This document shows positions 9,118 to 19,884 of a stretch of 64,000 nucleotides of DNA, one piece after another; the first letter of the stretch is position 1; each line of letters begins with the position of its first letter. This DNA comes from Allobosea lupini (GTDB lineage Bacteria > Pseudomonadota > Alphaproteobacteria > Rhizobiales > Beijerinckiaceae). Made by a program: the position numbers and the translations under genes. Location: contig NZ_FOAN01000004.1 of NCBI RefSeq assembly GCF_900109525.1, positions 186,001 to 250,000 of the forward strand. The letters run 5' to 3'. The notes below the pieces were generated by a model. It did no database searches. It was not told the DNA's origin and saw nothing but the letters and a program-made list of their open reading frames with translations.

Positions 9118-10089
9118 CTAGCCCAGCGCCATCAGGGCAAGGTCGGTGGTGCCGCGCGCGGCGAGCCGACCGGCCGCGCGCGCCGCCCTGATACCACTGC
9201 GACAGCAGAGCACAACGCGCCGGCCCTCAGCGTCATTCAGCGACAGCCGGTCTATCTCATCGACCGTCAGCCTGATCGCATCCGGAGCGGCCGCAACCGG
9301 TGCCTCCTCGACACCGCGTAGCTCGACCACGATATCATCGGCCGACAGCTGCGAGGGCGCGATGAAGGGAAAAGAACCCGAAAGCGGCTCCGGCGCCCCG
9401 GCGAAGCAGAAGCCGCCGAAGCCCAGGCGGCGTGCGTCGAAGCTGATCACGCGACCGAGCGGTGACGGCTCCAGCCCAAGCGCCAGCAGCAAGGCCATCT
9501 GCGCCTGCAGCAGGCCGAGGGTGGCGACGGCCGGGCCGAGCACGCCTGCCGTGGCGCAATCGGCGGCGCGGGCCGGCATTTCCGGGAAGACGGCGCGATA
9601 GCTCGGCCCGCCACCGCAGAAGGCGCCGACATAGCCGGCGGTGCCGACGATCGAAGCGCTGATCAGCGGCTTGCCGGCCTCGCAGCAGGCGTCGCTCAGA
9701 ACATAGGTCGCAGCGAAACTGTCGGCGGCGTCGACGACGATATCGGCACGCGCCACCAGTTCCGTGACGTTGTCGGGCGCGAGCCTGAGCGCCAGCGCTT
9801 CGACCGCTACGCCGGGATTGTATGCGGCGAGCGCGTCGCGCGCCGCCTCGACCTTCGGCCGTCCGACGTCGCCCATACGGTAGAGCGGCTGGCGGTGCAG
9901 ATTGCTCTCCTCGACGCGGTCGGGATCGGCCAGCAGCAAGCGGCCGATACCGGCGCCGACGAGATAGGACGATACGGGACAGCCGAGGCCGCCTGCGCCG
10001 ACGACGAGGATGCGCGTGCGCGCCAGCCGCGCCTGCCCCTCGGGGCCGATCTCCGGCATGACGATCTGGCGGGCATAGCGTTCGGTCAT
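9118..10089 (-). CDS. thiF: ThiF/MoeB-type adenylyltransferase fused to a rhodanese-like domain
   Basis: 323 residues. Residues 1 to about 235 form an E1-like domain that would adenylate the ThiS C-terminus: nucleotide loop GAGGLGCPVSSYLVGAG, then DRVEESNLHRQPLY and DIVVDAADSF. A Cys lies in DCATAGVLGP. The zinc tetracysteine of MoeB/ThiF is not evident: the usual first CxxC position reads SYRA. The C-terminal part (about 255-323) looks like a short rhodanese domain, with active loop CCRSGIRAA, so sulfur carrier activation and sulfur delivery may be joined. It lies 14 bp downstream of thiG. Confidence 0.85.
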   Translation of the reverse strand: MTERYARQIVMPEIGPEGQARLARTRILVVGAGGLGCPVSSYLVGAGIGRLLLADPDRVEESNLHRQPLYRMGDVGRPKVEAARDALAAYNPGVAVEALALRLAPDNVTELVARADIVVDAADSFAATYVLSDACCEAGKPLISASIVGTAGYVGAFCGGGPSYRAVFPEMPARAADCATAGVLGPAVATLGLLQAQMALLLALGLEPSPLGRVISFDARRLGFGGFCFAGAPEPLSGSFPFIAPSQLSADDIVVELRGVEEAPVAAAPDAIRLTVDEIDRLSLNDAEGRRVVLCCRSGIRAARAAGRLAARGTTDLALMALG

Positions 10090-10103
10090 GACTCCCTCCC
10101 CAG

Positions 10104-10874
10104 TCAGCCGAGCAAGGCGCGGCCGAGCACCGGCGTGGATGGCGCAGCCATGTCGCGCGGCTCCATCGGCCCGGCTTCGAAGGCGAGGCGTCCGGCCTCG
10201 ACGGCGCGGGCGAAGGCGGCTGCCATCGCGGCGGGATCGCCGGCCTTGGCCACGGCGGTGTTGAGCAGCACCGCGTCGTAGCCGAGTTCCATCGCCGCGG
10301 CCGCATGCGAGGGCAGGCCGATGCCGGCGTCGACGACGAGCGGGACATCGGGGAAATGCGCCCGCAGCGCCCTCAGGCCGTAAGGATTATTCAGGCCCTT
10401 GCCGGTGCCGATCGGCGCCCCCCAGGGCATCAGCACCCGGCAGCCGGCCTCGACCAGCCGCTCGGCCACGACGAGGTCCTCGGTCATATAGGGGAAGACC
10501 TCGAAGCCCTCGGCGCAGAGGATGCGGGCCGCCTCGACCAGTCCGAAGACATCCGGCTGGAGCGTGTCGGCCTCCCCGATCACCTCCAGCTTGATCCAGG
10601 GCGTACCAAAAACCTCGCGCGCCATCTGCGCCGTCGTCACCGCTTCCTTCACCGAGTGGCAGCCGGCGGTGTTCGGCAGAACCCTGACGCCGAGGCTGCG
10701 GATCAATGCCCAGAAATCCTGGCCGCCGCCGAGTCGGCCGGCCTCGCGGCGCAGCGAGACCGTGACAACGTCGACGCCGGCCGCTTCGACAGACTTTTGC
10801 AGCACGGCCGGCGAAGGATATTGCGCCGTGCCCAAAAAGAGGCGCGAGCGCGGGGTGAAGCCGTAGAAATCCAT
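10104..10874 (-). CDS. thiG: thiazole synthase
   Basis: 256-residue TIM-barrel thiazole synthase. It condenses dehydroglycine, the ThiS thiocarboxylate and 1-deoxyxylulose-5-phosphate. Landmarks are [22 protein letters not shown] (about residues 75-96), with the expected IKLEVIGE following, and [30 protein letters not shown] at the phosphate site. It starts 4 bp after thiS, as expected for the ThiS-ThiG pair. The start at 10874 ([11 protein letters not shown]) is chosen from family length. Confidence 0.95.
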   Translation of the reverse strand: MDFYGFTPRSRLFLGTAQYPSPAVLQKSVEAAGVDVVTVSLRREAGRLGGGQDFWALIRSLGVRVLPNTAGCHSVKEAVTTAQMAREVFGTPWIKLEVIGEADTLQPDVFGLVEAARILCAEGFEVFPYMTEDLVVAERLVEAGCRVLMPWGAPIGTGKGLNNPYGLRALRAHFPDVPLVVDAGIGLPSHAAAAMELGYDAVLLNTAVAKAGDPAAMAAAFARAVEAGRLAFEAGPMEPRDMAAPSTPVLGRALLG

Positions 10875-10878
10875 CGCC

Positions 10879-11076
10879 TCAGCCTCCCTGCATCGGCGCG
10901 AGGATCTCGAGCCGGTCACCGTCCGAGAGAATCGTCCGCGCCCGCGCACCGGTGGGCACGAAAGACTCGTTCACCGCGGTGGCGACGACCGCGTCGGCAT
11001 AGCCCAACTCGGCCAATGCCTCGGCCAGAACGGAGGCGGCGACCTCACGCGTGTCGCCGTTGACGATGATGCGCAT
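10879..11076 (-). CDS. thiS: sulfur carrier protein ThiS
   Basis: 65-residue ubiquitin-fold sulfur carrier beginning [12 protein letters not shown] and ending in the essential Gly-Gly (APMQGG) that is adenylated and thiocarboxylated. Its start lies inside the last 32 nt of thiO in another frame, so the two genes overlap. thiG follows after 4 bp. Confidence 0.95.
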   Translation of the reverse strand: MRIIVNGDTREVAASVLAEALAELGYADAVVATAVNESFVPTGARARTILSDGDRLEILAPMQGG

Positions 11077-12046
11077 CGGGCAGCTCCCTTGATGCGAGAA
11101 GACGATCGGCCACCTGCCCGGCCAGAGCCGGCGAGAGCAGGAAGCCATGGCGGAACAGGCCGTTGACGCGTAAGGTCCGGCCATCCTCGACGATCCCCGG
11201 CAGGTTGTCGGGAAAGGCCGGGCGGACATCGGCGCGCAATTCGACGATCTCGGCCTCACCGAAGGCCGGATGCAGCGCATAGGCGGCGCTGAGCAATTCG
11301 ATCGCCGAGCGGGCGCTGACGCGGCGGCGATCATCGCTCTCGATCATCGTCGCGCCGATCATGAAATGCCCGTCGGAGCGCGGCACGACATAGAGCGGAA
11401 TGCGCGGATGCAGCAGCCGGACCGGGCGGCTCAGCCTGATCTCGTCGGTGCGCAGCACCAGCATCTCGCCGCGGACCCCACGCAATGCGCCCAGACGGTC
11501 GCGTGCCGTGAGGCCACGGCAATCGATGATGCGGTCGGCATCGAGTTCCGTCTCGTCTGCCTCGACGCCGTAGTGGAATGGCACGCCGGCCGCCTGCAGC
11601 GCCTCGACTAGAGCCGCCATCGCGCGGCGCGGATCGAGATGAGCCTCCTGCGCGAAGAACAGGCCCTGCCGGAAGCGGCCGGCGAGATCGGGCTCCAGCG
11701 CAGCGACGCCCTCGGCGTCGAGCCGCGCGAAACCGCTCGTCCGCGCCGCAAAGCGGGTCAGCTCGCCGGCATCGCGCGCCGGAGCGAGCACGAGCGTGCC
11801 TTGGGCGAGCGTGCCGGCATAATGGCGCGGCCACCAGTCGAGCGCCTGCCGGCCCAAAGTGACGACAGCCTCTTCGGCGCTCTCGCGCTCGCACCAGGGT
11901 GCCAGCATGCCGCCGGCTGCCCAGGAGCAGGCCTGCTCGCCGAGCGCTGCACTGCGTTCGAACACGTCGACCGCAATGCCCCGCTTGGCCAGCTCAAGCG
12001 CCGTCACGAGGCCGGCGACGCCGGCCCCGATCACAGCGACGCGCAT
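11045..12046 (-). CDS. thiO: glycine oxidase
   Basis: 333-residue FAD-dependent D-amino-acid-oxidase-fold enzyme supplying iminoglycine for the thiazole ring. The N-terminal dinucleotide motif is VIGAGVAGLVTALELAKRG, with the FAD-ribose acidic residue in VDVFERS. The C-terminal NGLFRHGFLLSPALAGQVADRLL matches ThiO. It lies 5 bp after thiC. The last residues run into the thiS gene, giving a short non-conserved tail. Confidence 0.92.
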   Translation of the reverse strand: MRVAVIGAGVAGLVTALELAKRGIAVDVFERSAALGEQACSWAAGGMLAPWCERESAEEAVVTLGRQALDWWPRHYAGTLAQGTLVLAPARDAGELTRFAARTSGFARLDAEGVAALEPDLAGRFRQGLFFAQEAHLDPRRAMAALVEALQAAGVPFHYGVEADETELDADRIIDCRGLTARDRLGALRGVRGEMLVLRTDEIRLSRPVRLLHPRIPLYVVPRSDGHFMIGATMIESDDRRRVSARSAIELLSAAYALHPAFGEAEIVELRADVRPAFPDNLPGIVEDGRTLRVNGLFRHGFLLSPALAGQVADRLLASRELPDAHHRQRRHA

Positions 12047-12051
12047 GGTTT

Positions 12052-14108
<2,057 letters not shown>

Positions 14109-14216
14109 GAGACGGAGGTTAGAACCGTCGTGACCTCGGCGCAACCGGCAAAGGAGCACGATCAAGCGCCGCGCTGCCATGCGCAGGAGACAACACAGCT
14201 GGCGGGATCGAAAAAG

Positions 14217-14417
14217 TCAGGCGGTGATGTCGAGATTGCCGCCCTGGCCGGCAGGGAGCATCGCCTGCTGCTGCTCGGAGGCCTGCTGCAACATGGCGAC
14301 CAGCGCCTGGTCGGAATCGGCGTTCTGCTTGACCATCTCCAGCTGCAGCGCCTGCTGCGTCGCAGCCGACTTCATGCTGATCAGGCTCTGGGCGATCGCG
14401 ACCGACATCTCGCTCAT
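14217..14417 (-). CDS. small YjfB-like putative motility protein
   Basis: 66 residues starting MSEMSVAIAQSLISMK. The alternating hydrophobic helix followed by a Gln/Ala-rich stretch resembles the small YjfB family, named putative motility but with no proven biochemistry. Of two in-frame ATGs, the second is chosen because AGGAG lies 8 nt before it and only 2 nt before the first. It is followed by no partner gene. Family assignment is by overall look rather than a diagnostic motif. Confidence 0.6.
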   Translation of the reverse strand: MSEMSVAIAQSLISMKSAATQQALQLEMVKQNADSDQALVAMLQQASEQQQAMLPAGQGGNLDITA

Positions 14418-14486
14418 GGGCATGGCTCCTCGTCGCGGACCATAGGCGGCGAGCCTTACCCGAATCTAAACCCGAAGCGGCGGGCT

Positions 14487-14774
14487 CTAACGAGTCGGTG
14501 CAATGATCGAAGGTACCGGCTTCGGCATCGGAATCTCGCGGTTCGGTTCCGGCGGGCCGGAACGATCGCGTGCAAGCTGCTGCCGCTCGCGCCGCGCCTC
14601 GACGCGATCGGAGCGCGGCTCGAGCTTCTGAACCTCGCCCGCATTCGGCGACATCGGCACGCCGGGTGCGCGCTGACGCTGCGTCTCCGACGGAACGGAC
14701 TGAGCGGCAGCGGCTTCCGCCGCCAGCAGCCCCATGGCGAGCAATCCGAGCAGAATCCATGAGTTCTTGCGCAT
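14487..14774 (-). CDS. secreted small protein of unknown function
   Basis: 95 residues with a clear signal peptide (MRKNSWILLGLLAMGLLAAEAAAAQ, two stretches of a hydrophobic core; cleavage likely after AAAA). The mature part is short, charged and Pro/Arg-rich, without recognised motifs and without cysteines. A sigma-EcfG-like promoter variant lies upstream at 14824-14849. It could be transcribed with the YjfB-like gene 69 bp downstream. Function not recognised. Confidence 0.65.
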   Translation of the reverse strand: MRKNSWILLGLLAMGLLAAEAAAAQSVPSETQRQRAPGVPMSPNAGEVQKLEPRSDRVEARRERQQLARDRSGPPEPNREIPMPKPVPSIIAPTR

Positions 14775-14823
14775 GGCATTCCTCCAGTCAGGCAGGCGCG
14801 AGGCGAGCCCGCCTGCGGGAGGA

Positions 14824-14849
14824 ACAGGAGCGACGTGGGGATTGTTCCG
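14824..14849 (-). promoter_or_regulatory. variant sigma-EcfG promoter
   Basis: On the minus strand GGAAC (14849-14845) is followed after 18 nt by GTT (14826-14824). This equals the GGAAC-N17-CGTT spacing, with T in place of C at the first -10 base. It lies 50 nt upstream of the secreted small protein gene. Weaker than the exact matches elsewhere in the window. Confidence 0.5.
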
Positions 14850-14897
14850 GGTTGCCGATCACAAAAGACGGAGCGGCCAGAGCCGCCCCGGCCTGCG

Positions 14898-17009
14898 TCA
14901 CTGCTGGTTCTGTCCAGTGAGCAGCGGCGTGATCCGGCGCAGCGTCACGCGCCGGTTTTCGCGGGAATCACCCTGTGTCTGGATCTTCAGGTACTGCTCG
15001 CCATAGCCCTGCGTCGTCAGGTTCTCGGCCGGGATGCCGAAATCGCGCGTCAGTATCTCGGCGACGGATTGCGCCCGCCGGTCAGACAGCGAGAGGTTGT
15101 CGACATCGGAGCCGACCGCGTCGGTATGGCCCTCGACCAGGAAGACCTCGTTGGGCGCGCGCTCGACCGCCTGGCGTACCGCGTCGGCGATGACCCGCAG
15201 GCGCCCGGCCTGGTCTGGTGTGACCGTCCAGGAGCCGGAGTCGAAGTTGATCGTATCGATGTCGACGCTGCGCATATGGGCGCGCAGGTCGGGCGAGTAG
15301 CGCACCTCGTCCAGCGTATAGCGGCGCGGCACCGGCGCGACCGGCGGCGCGGTGATCGTCTCGTAGATCAGCCGCTCGTCGGCACGCTCGGCATCGACGA
15401 TGTAGCGCTCGCGCGGGATGCGCAGCGGCGGCGGCGGCAACTCGACGACCTCCTCGGCGAAGCGGGCCTGCGGACCGTCGCGGCGGACATTGTCGATGAT
15501 GACGAATTCGCCGCCGTCGCGCTCGCGCCGCGAGCGGCGGATCAGCCGGCCCTCGGCATCGGTCACCGTGACGATCTGCGTGCCGTCCGGGCGATCATAG
15601 ACCGTAACGGTCTCCTCGCCGCGTCGCTCGCTGCGGGTGTCGAGGCCGAGATCGCGGAAGCGCTGCGTCTCGTCGCGGCGGATGATGACGCGATCGTCGT
15701 CGCCGCGGATGATGGTGCGGCCGGGCTCGCGGATGATGGTGACGTCGCCCTCGCGCGTCTCCTGCCGCCGGCTGCGGATGTCGTCGAGCCGATTCGCGCC
15801 CTGCGTCGCCATGATGCCGCCGATCGCGGCGGCGCCGAGACCGATCGCGGCCGCGCCGCCAAGGCCGATGCCGCCGCGCCGGCCCTGCCGGTCAGGCGCG
15901 GGCTGGCCCGGCGCACCGGGCTGCGGCTGGACCTGTCCGGGCGCGACGCCCGGCTGGGACGGGGCGCCCGGCGCGCGGCCGGCGTTTGGAGCGGGAGCAG
16001 GCTGGCCCGTCGCAGGCTGACCGGCGCCGAGAGCACCTTGGCCGGGCGCGGGCTGGGTTGGGGCAGGCTGCGTGGGCGCAGCCTGTCCGGGTGCGGTCTG
16101 GCCAGGCTGGCGGCTGAGGCCGGAGGGCTGCTGCGGCTGGGCCGGCGCCGGCTGCGACGGAGCGGTACCGGGTTGTGACAGCGCGCCTGGCGCACGGCCG
16201 GCATTCGGTGCGGTCGCCGGCTGGCCGGGTGCGGGCTGGCTCGGCGCCTGCCCAGGCTGACGGCTCAAGCCGGGTTGCTGCTGCGAAGGAGCCGGCTGGG
16301 CCGGGGCCGTACCCGGCTGCGACAGCGCGCCGGGCGCCCGACCGGCTGGCGGTGCAGCGGAGGGCTGGCCGCTGCTGCCTGGAGCGGCCTGTCCGGGCGC
16401 GGGTCGAGCGGGTGCCGAGGGAGCGGCCGCGGGCGGCTGGCCGGGAGCCGTCTGGGAAGGCGCGGGGCGGCGCTGACCGTCACCAGAGGGTGCTCCCGAT
16501 GCATTGGGCTGGGCCGGCGGCGCGCTCGGCCGGGCTGGCGAAGCCGGGGGCGCGATCTGCCCCGGGGCCGGACGCTGCGGCTCGCTCGGCGCGGTCGAAG
16601 GCGCACGCGGCGCCCCTTGCGGTGCAGAAGGCGCGATCTGGCCGGGCGCCGCGCCAGCGGGCGGTGCCGGACGGCGCGGCTGCTCGGGCTCGGCCCGGTT
16701 GGCCGGAGGCGCGGCCTGTGGCGCAGACGGTGGGCGCGGGGCGCTCGGGGGCGCTCCGGCCGGACGCTCGGGGGCGGCGGGGCGGGCGGCAGGTGGCTGG
16801 CCCGGAGCGGGGCGAGCGCCGGGACGTTCCTGGCCACCCGGCGCCGGGCGCTCCTGGCCGCCCGGCCGCTGGCGGCGCTGGTCCGGCCGGTCGTCATCGC
16901 CGGATTGCGCCTGCGCAAGCTGGAGCGATGGAGCGGCGAAACTGCCCTGCGACAACACGATGGCGGGAATGATGGTGCCGATCAGAAGCAGGTTTTTCGT
17001 GCGCGTCAT
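14898..17009 (-). CDS. Pro/Gln-rich OmpA-family envelope protein
   Basis: 703 residues. Residues 1-32 are a signal peptide (MTRTKNLLLIGTIIPAIVLS onward). Residues about 40-370 are a Pro/Gln/Ala-rich low-complexity region with repeated units containing AGRAPGALSQPGTAP and GLSRQPGQ (DNA about 15940-16360). A glycine-zipper-like stretch (GGIGLGGAAAIGLGAAAIGG) comes near 385-405. The C-terminal 120 residues are an OmpA peptidoglycan-binding domain: INFDSGS, VEGHTDAVGSDVDNLSLSDRRAQSV and GYGEQY. The start at 17009 is chosen because the signal peptide begins there. A perfect sigma-EcfG promoter lies 68 nt upstream, suggesting stress induction and a role in envelope-peptidoglycan attachment. Confidence 0.88.
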   Translation of the reverse strand: MTRTKNLLLIGTIIPAIVLSQGSFAAPSLQLAQAQSGDDDRPDQRRQRPGGQERPAPGGQERPGARPAPGQPPAARPAAPERPAGAPPSAPRPPSAPQAAPPANRAEPEQPRRPAPPAGAAPGQIAPSAPQGAPRAPSTAPSEPQRPAPGQIAPPASPARPSAPPAQPNASGAPSGDGQRRPAPSQTAPGQPPAAAPSAPARPAPGQAAPGSSGQPSAAPPAGRAPGALSQPGTAPAQPAPSQQQPGLSRQPGQAPSQPAPGQPATAPNAGRAPGALSQPGTAPSQPAPAQPQQPSGLSRQPGQTAPGQAAPTQPAPTQPAPGQGALGAGQPATGQPAPAPNAGRAPGAPSQPGVAPGQVQPQPGAPGQPAPDRQGRRGGIGLGGAAAIGLGAAAIGGIMATQGANRLDDIRSRRQETREGDVTIIREPGRTIIRGDDDRVIIRRDETQRFRDLGLDTRSERRGEETVTVYDRPDGTQIVTVTDAEGRLIRRSRRERDGGEFVIIDNVRRDGPQARFAEEVVELPPPPLRIPRERYIVDAERADERLIYETITAPPVAPVPRRYTLDEVRYSPDLRAHMRSVDIDTINFDSGSWTVTPDQAGRLRVIADAVRQAVERAPNEVFLVEGHTDAVGSDVDNLSLSDRRAQSVAEILTRDFGIPAENLTTQGYGEQYLKIQTQGDSRENRRVTLRRITPLLTGQNQQ

Positions 17010-17076
17010 GACATCCGTTTCCAGTTGTTCTTCCGGAGATGAACGCCTCCGCGCCCTGAATTCCGAATGAACCGAA

Positions 17077-17101
17077 AACGGCCGAAATCGGGCACGGTTC
17101 C
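17077..17101 (-). promoter_or_regulatory. sigma-EcfG promoter of the OmpA-family gene
   Basis: GGAAC (17101-17097), 16 nt, CGTT (17080-17077) on the minus strand: an exact match to the consensus of the alphaproteobacterial general stress sigma factor. It lies 68 nt before the start codon. Confidence 0.8.
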
Positions 17102-17140
17102 GCTGACGCGGGGGCAACCGGCCCGAAAATCACGCCCGCG

Positions 17141-18034
17141 TCAGAGCCCCGCCTGCGCCTTCACATAGGCCGCGATCTCGGCATGCGTCGCGAACCAGAC
17201 ATCGCCCTTGGCCTTGGCGTGGCGCACAAGCTCCTCGAGGATCCAGAAGCGCGACCGGTAGGTGATGACATGCGGGTGCATGGTCAGCAGGAAGAGCCCG
17301 CCCTCGGCGTGAGCGCCGTCGAACTCGCGCTTGAAGATGTCGAACACCGCCTCGGGCGAGGTGTAGGGCCGCAGCGCCTGGAAGCGGTTCATGTTGAAAT
17401 AGACCGCGTCGTCGCGGATCCACTCGACCGGGAGCTCGACCATGCCGGTCGGCTCGCCCTTCTCGATCAGCTCGTACGGATCGTCATCGGCGAAGAGCGA
17501 GGAATCGTAGATCAGCCCGAGTTCGCGCTCGACGGCGAGCGTCACCTCGGAAAAATCCCAGGACGGGGTGCGCATGCCGACCGGCCTGACACCCGTGACT
17601 TTCTCCAGCGTATCGGCCGAGCGCAGGTGCAATTCGCGCTCCGCCTCGGGCGGCACAGCGGTGTTGACCTCGTGGATCCAGCCATGGAGGCCGATCTCGT
17701 GGCCTTCGGCGATGATGCGGCGCTGTTCGTCGGGATAGAGCAGTGCGGTCACAGCCGGCACGAAGAAGCTCGCCTTGATCTCCTCGCGCGCCAGCATGGA
17801 GAGGATGCGCGGCATGCCGGCGCGATTGCCGTACTGGCCCCAGGACAGCCGGCCGACCGATTTGCCGCCGTCGCGCAGTTCATTGGTCTCGTGATCGACG
17901 TCGAAGGAGAGCGCCACGGCGCAACGCGCCCCGCCCGGCCACACCTTCGGCTTGAGGTTGCGGCCAGCGCGGACCTGCTCGACCTTGCCGCGCCAAATCT
18001 CCTCCGGCCATTGCCAGGGCTTCAGTTCGGTCAT
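17141..18034 (-). CDS. polysaccharide deacetylase family hydrolase
   Basis: 297-residue NodB-homology-fold enzyme. The metal/catalytic motif 1 reads SFDVDHETN (about residues 43-51) and motif 2 reads EGHEIGLHGWIHEVN (about 110-124). No signal peptide is visible, so a cytoplasmic site is likely. The variant motifs and lack of export resemble the PuuE-allantoinase/cyclic-imidase/HpPgdA-like subgroup, which acts on amides or imides as often as on sugars. It is the last gene of the dipeptide-type importer operon, 16 bp after the ATPase. A small-molecule amide substrate is therefore a reasonable inference. Confidence 0.8.
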   Translation of the reverse strand: MTELKPWQWPEEIWRGKVEQVRAGRNLKPKVWPGGARCAVALSFDVDHETNELRDGGKSVGRLSWGQYGNRAGMPRILSMLAREEIKASFFVPAVTALLYPDEQRRIIAEGHEIGLHGWIHEVNTAVPPEAERELHLRSADTLEKVTGVRPVGMRTPSWDFSEVTLAVERELGLIYDSSLFADDDPYELIEKGEPTGMVELPVEWIRDDAVYFNMNRFQALRPYTSPEAVFDIFKREFDGAHAEGGLFLLTMHPHVITYRSRFWILEELVRHAKAKGDVWFATHAEIAAYVKAQAGL

Positions 18035-18050
18035 GGCGTTCCTCCTGATC

Positions 18051-19757
18051 TTACGCTGCCGCCTCGGGCAGCACCGGTACGGCCGCGAGCAGCCGCCTGG
18101 TGTAGTCGTGCTGCGGGTTGTCGTAGACCTCGCCTGCCGGCCCCTCTTCGACGATGCGGCCGCGATACATCACCGCGACGCGGTCGCAGAGATGCCGGAC
18201 CACCGAGAGGTCGTGCGAGATGAAGATCAGGGTCAGGCCGAGCTCGGCCCGCAGCCGCATCAGCAAGTTGATGATCTGCGCCTGGATCGAGACGTCGAGC
18301 GAGGCGACCGGCTCGTCGCAGATGACGAGATCGGGCTGCATGGCGAGCGCACGGGCGATGGCGACGCGCTGGCGCTGGCCGCCGGAGAACTGGTGCGGGT
18401 AGCGCTCGGCGAAGGCGGGGTCGAGCCCGACCGCGGCGAGCCAGTCGCGGACGTAAGCTCCGCTGGCGGACTTGTCGACCAGCCCATGGGCGAGCGGACC
18501 CTCGGCGATGCCGTCGCCGATGCGCATGCGTGGGTTGAGCGAGGCGAATGGGTCCTGGAAGATCGTCTGGACCCGGGTGGTCAGCTTCTTCGGCTCGGCC
18601 CCCTCGCTCATCACCGGCAGGCCCTCGAGGCGAACGGTGCCCGAAGTGGGCGCGTAGATGCCGGCCGCCATGCGCCCGAGCGTCGACTTGCCCGAACCGG
18701 ATTCGCCGACGAGCCCGAGCGCCTCGCCGCGTGGGACAGTCAAGCTGACCTCGTCGACCGCCATCACCGCCGGCGGCGGTTGCAGCATGCCCAGCTTCTG
18801 GCCGAGTGCGCGCAGGGCGCGGGGCCGCGACTCGAAGCGCTTGCTGACGCGATCGGCGACGAAATAGGGCGCGCCCTGTACCGGCGCGGCAGCTGCCGCC
18901 GGCTTGCGGGCGGGCGGGGCGGCATCGGGAACGCCGCCGCCGCGCAGCAGGAACTCGCCAGGCCTGGCACGCGAGGGCAATGCGTCGAGCAGAGCACGGG
19001 TATAGGCGTGCTGCGGGCGCGTCAGCACATCGAGCGTCGGGCCGGCCTCGACGATCTTGCCGAGCCGCATCACCGCAACGTGCTGGGCGATCGAGGCGAC
19101 GGTGGCGAGGTCGTGGCTGATCCAGATCAGCGCCGTGCCGAGCTCGGCGACGAGCTCCTTCATCTCGGCGAGTATCTCGGCCTGGATGGAGACGTCGAGC
19201 GCCGTCGTCGGCTCGTCGCAGATGATCAGCTTCGGCCGGTGCAGCAGCGCGATCGCGATGGCAACGCGCTGGCGCATGCCACCTGAGAGCTGGTGCGGAT
19301 AAAAGTCGACGGTCGCCTCGGGGCGTGGGATGCGGACCTGGGCGAGGCCGGCGATGGCGCGCCGGCGCGCCTCGGCAGCGGACATGGATCGATGCGCCTC
19401 GATCGCCAGCCTGATCTGCTCGCCGATGGTCAGCACCGGGTTCAGCGTCATCAGCGGGTCCTGGAAGACCATCGAGACGACCCGGCCGCGCAAGCTGCGC
19501 AACTCGTCTGCCGGCAGGCCGACAAGCTCGCGGCCATCGAGCTTCACCGAACCACTCGCAACGCGGCCGGGCGGGTCGATCAGGCCGATGATCGAGAAGC
19601 CGGTCACGCTTTTCCCCGAGCCGGATTCGCCGACGAGCCCCATCACCTCGCCGCGACGCAGGCAGAACGAGACGCCGTCGACCGCCCTCACCACGCCGGC
19701 GCGGGTGAAGAATTGCGTGGTGAGGTCACGGACCTCGAGAAGGGGGGCGTCTGTCAT
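18051..19757 (-). CDS. dipeptide-type ABC transporter, fused dual ATPase (DppD-DppF)
   Basis: 568 residues with two ABC domains in one chain. First: Walker A GESGSGKSVTGFS, signature LSGGMRQRVAIA, about residues 6-260. Second: [25 protein letters not shown], about 300-560. Each ATPase domain is followed by the short oligopeptide-type C-terminal extension. Fused DppDF chains are common in Proteobacteria. It powers permeases 19885-20763 and 20763-21734. Start at 19757 (MTDAPLLEVRDL) chosen as the first residue of the domain. Confidence 0.92.
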   Translation of the reverse strand: MTDAPLLEVRDLTTQFFTRAGVVRAVDGVSFCLRRGEVMGLVGESGSGKSVTGFSIIGLIDPPGRVASGSVKLDGRELVGLPADELRSLRGRVVSMVFQDPLMTLNPVLTIGEQIRLAIEAHRSMSAAEARRRAIAGLAQVRIPRPEATVDFYPHQLSGGMRQRVAIAIALLHRPKLIICDEPTTALDVSIQAEILAEMKELVAELGTALIWISHDLATVASIAQHVAVMRLGKIVEAGPTLDVLTRPQHAYTRALLDALPSRARPGEFLLRGGGVPDAAPPARKPAAAAAPVQGAPYFVADRVSKRFESRPRALRALGQKLGMLQPPPAVMAVDEVSLTVPRGEALGLVGESGSGKSTLGRMAAGIYAPTSGTVRLEGLPVMSEGAEPKKLTTRVQTIFQDPFASLNPRMRIGDGIAEGPLAHGLVDKSASGAYVRDWLAAVGLDPAFAERYPHQFSGGQRQRVAIARALAMQPDLVICDEPVASLDVSIQAQIINLLMRLRAELGLTLIFISHDLSVVRHLCDRVAVMYRGRIVEEGPAGEVYDNPQHDYTRRLLAAVPVLPEAAA

Positions 19758-19771
19758 GAGCGCACCTCCCC

Positions 19772-19865
19772 CGTCATGCTCGGCCTTGTGCCGAGCATCC
19801 ACGTCTTGAACACAGCCCTCGACCTACGCAGGCGTGGACGGTCGGGACAAGCCCGACCATGACGG
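19772..19865. repeat. 94-bp palindromic repeat, copy B
   Basis: Second copy of the element at 2861-2954, in the same relative setting: between two ABC transporter genes of one operon. The first hairpin reads ATGCTCGG/CCGAGCAT, while copy A reads ATGCTCG/CGAGCAT with swapped G and C at the next pair, so pairing is kept. Likely a non-autonomous palindromic element. Confidence 0.85.
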
Positions 19866-19884
19866 AGCGTGCTCGCACCCTCCC

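Noticed and set aside
16175..17042. Open frames on the plus strand opposite the Pro-rich OmpA gene
   Set aside because: Mirror of a low-complexity Pro/Gln/Ala region; the minus strand has signal peptide and OmpA domain in frame.
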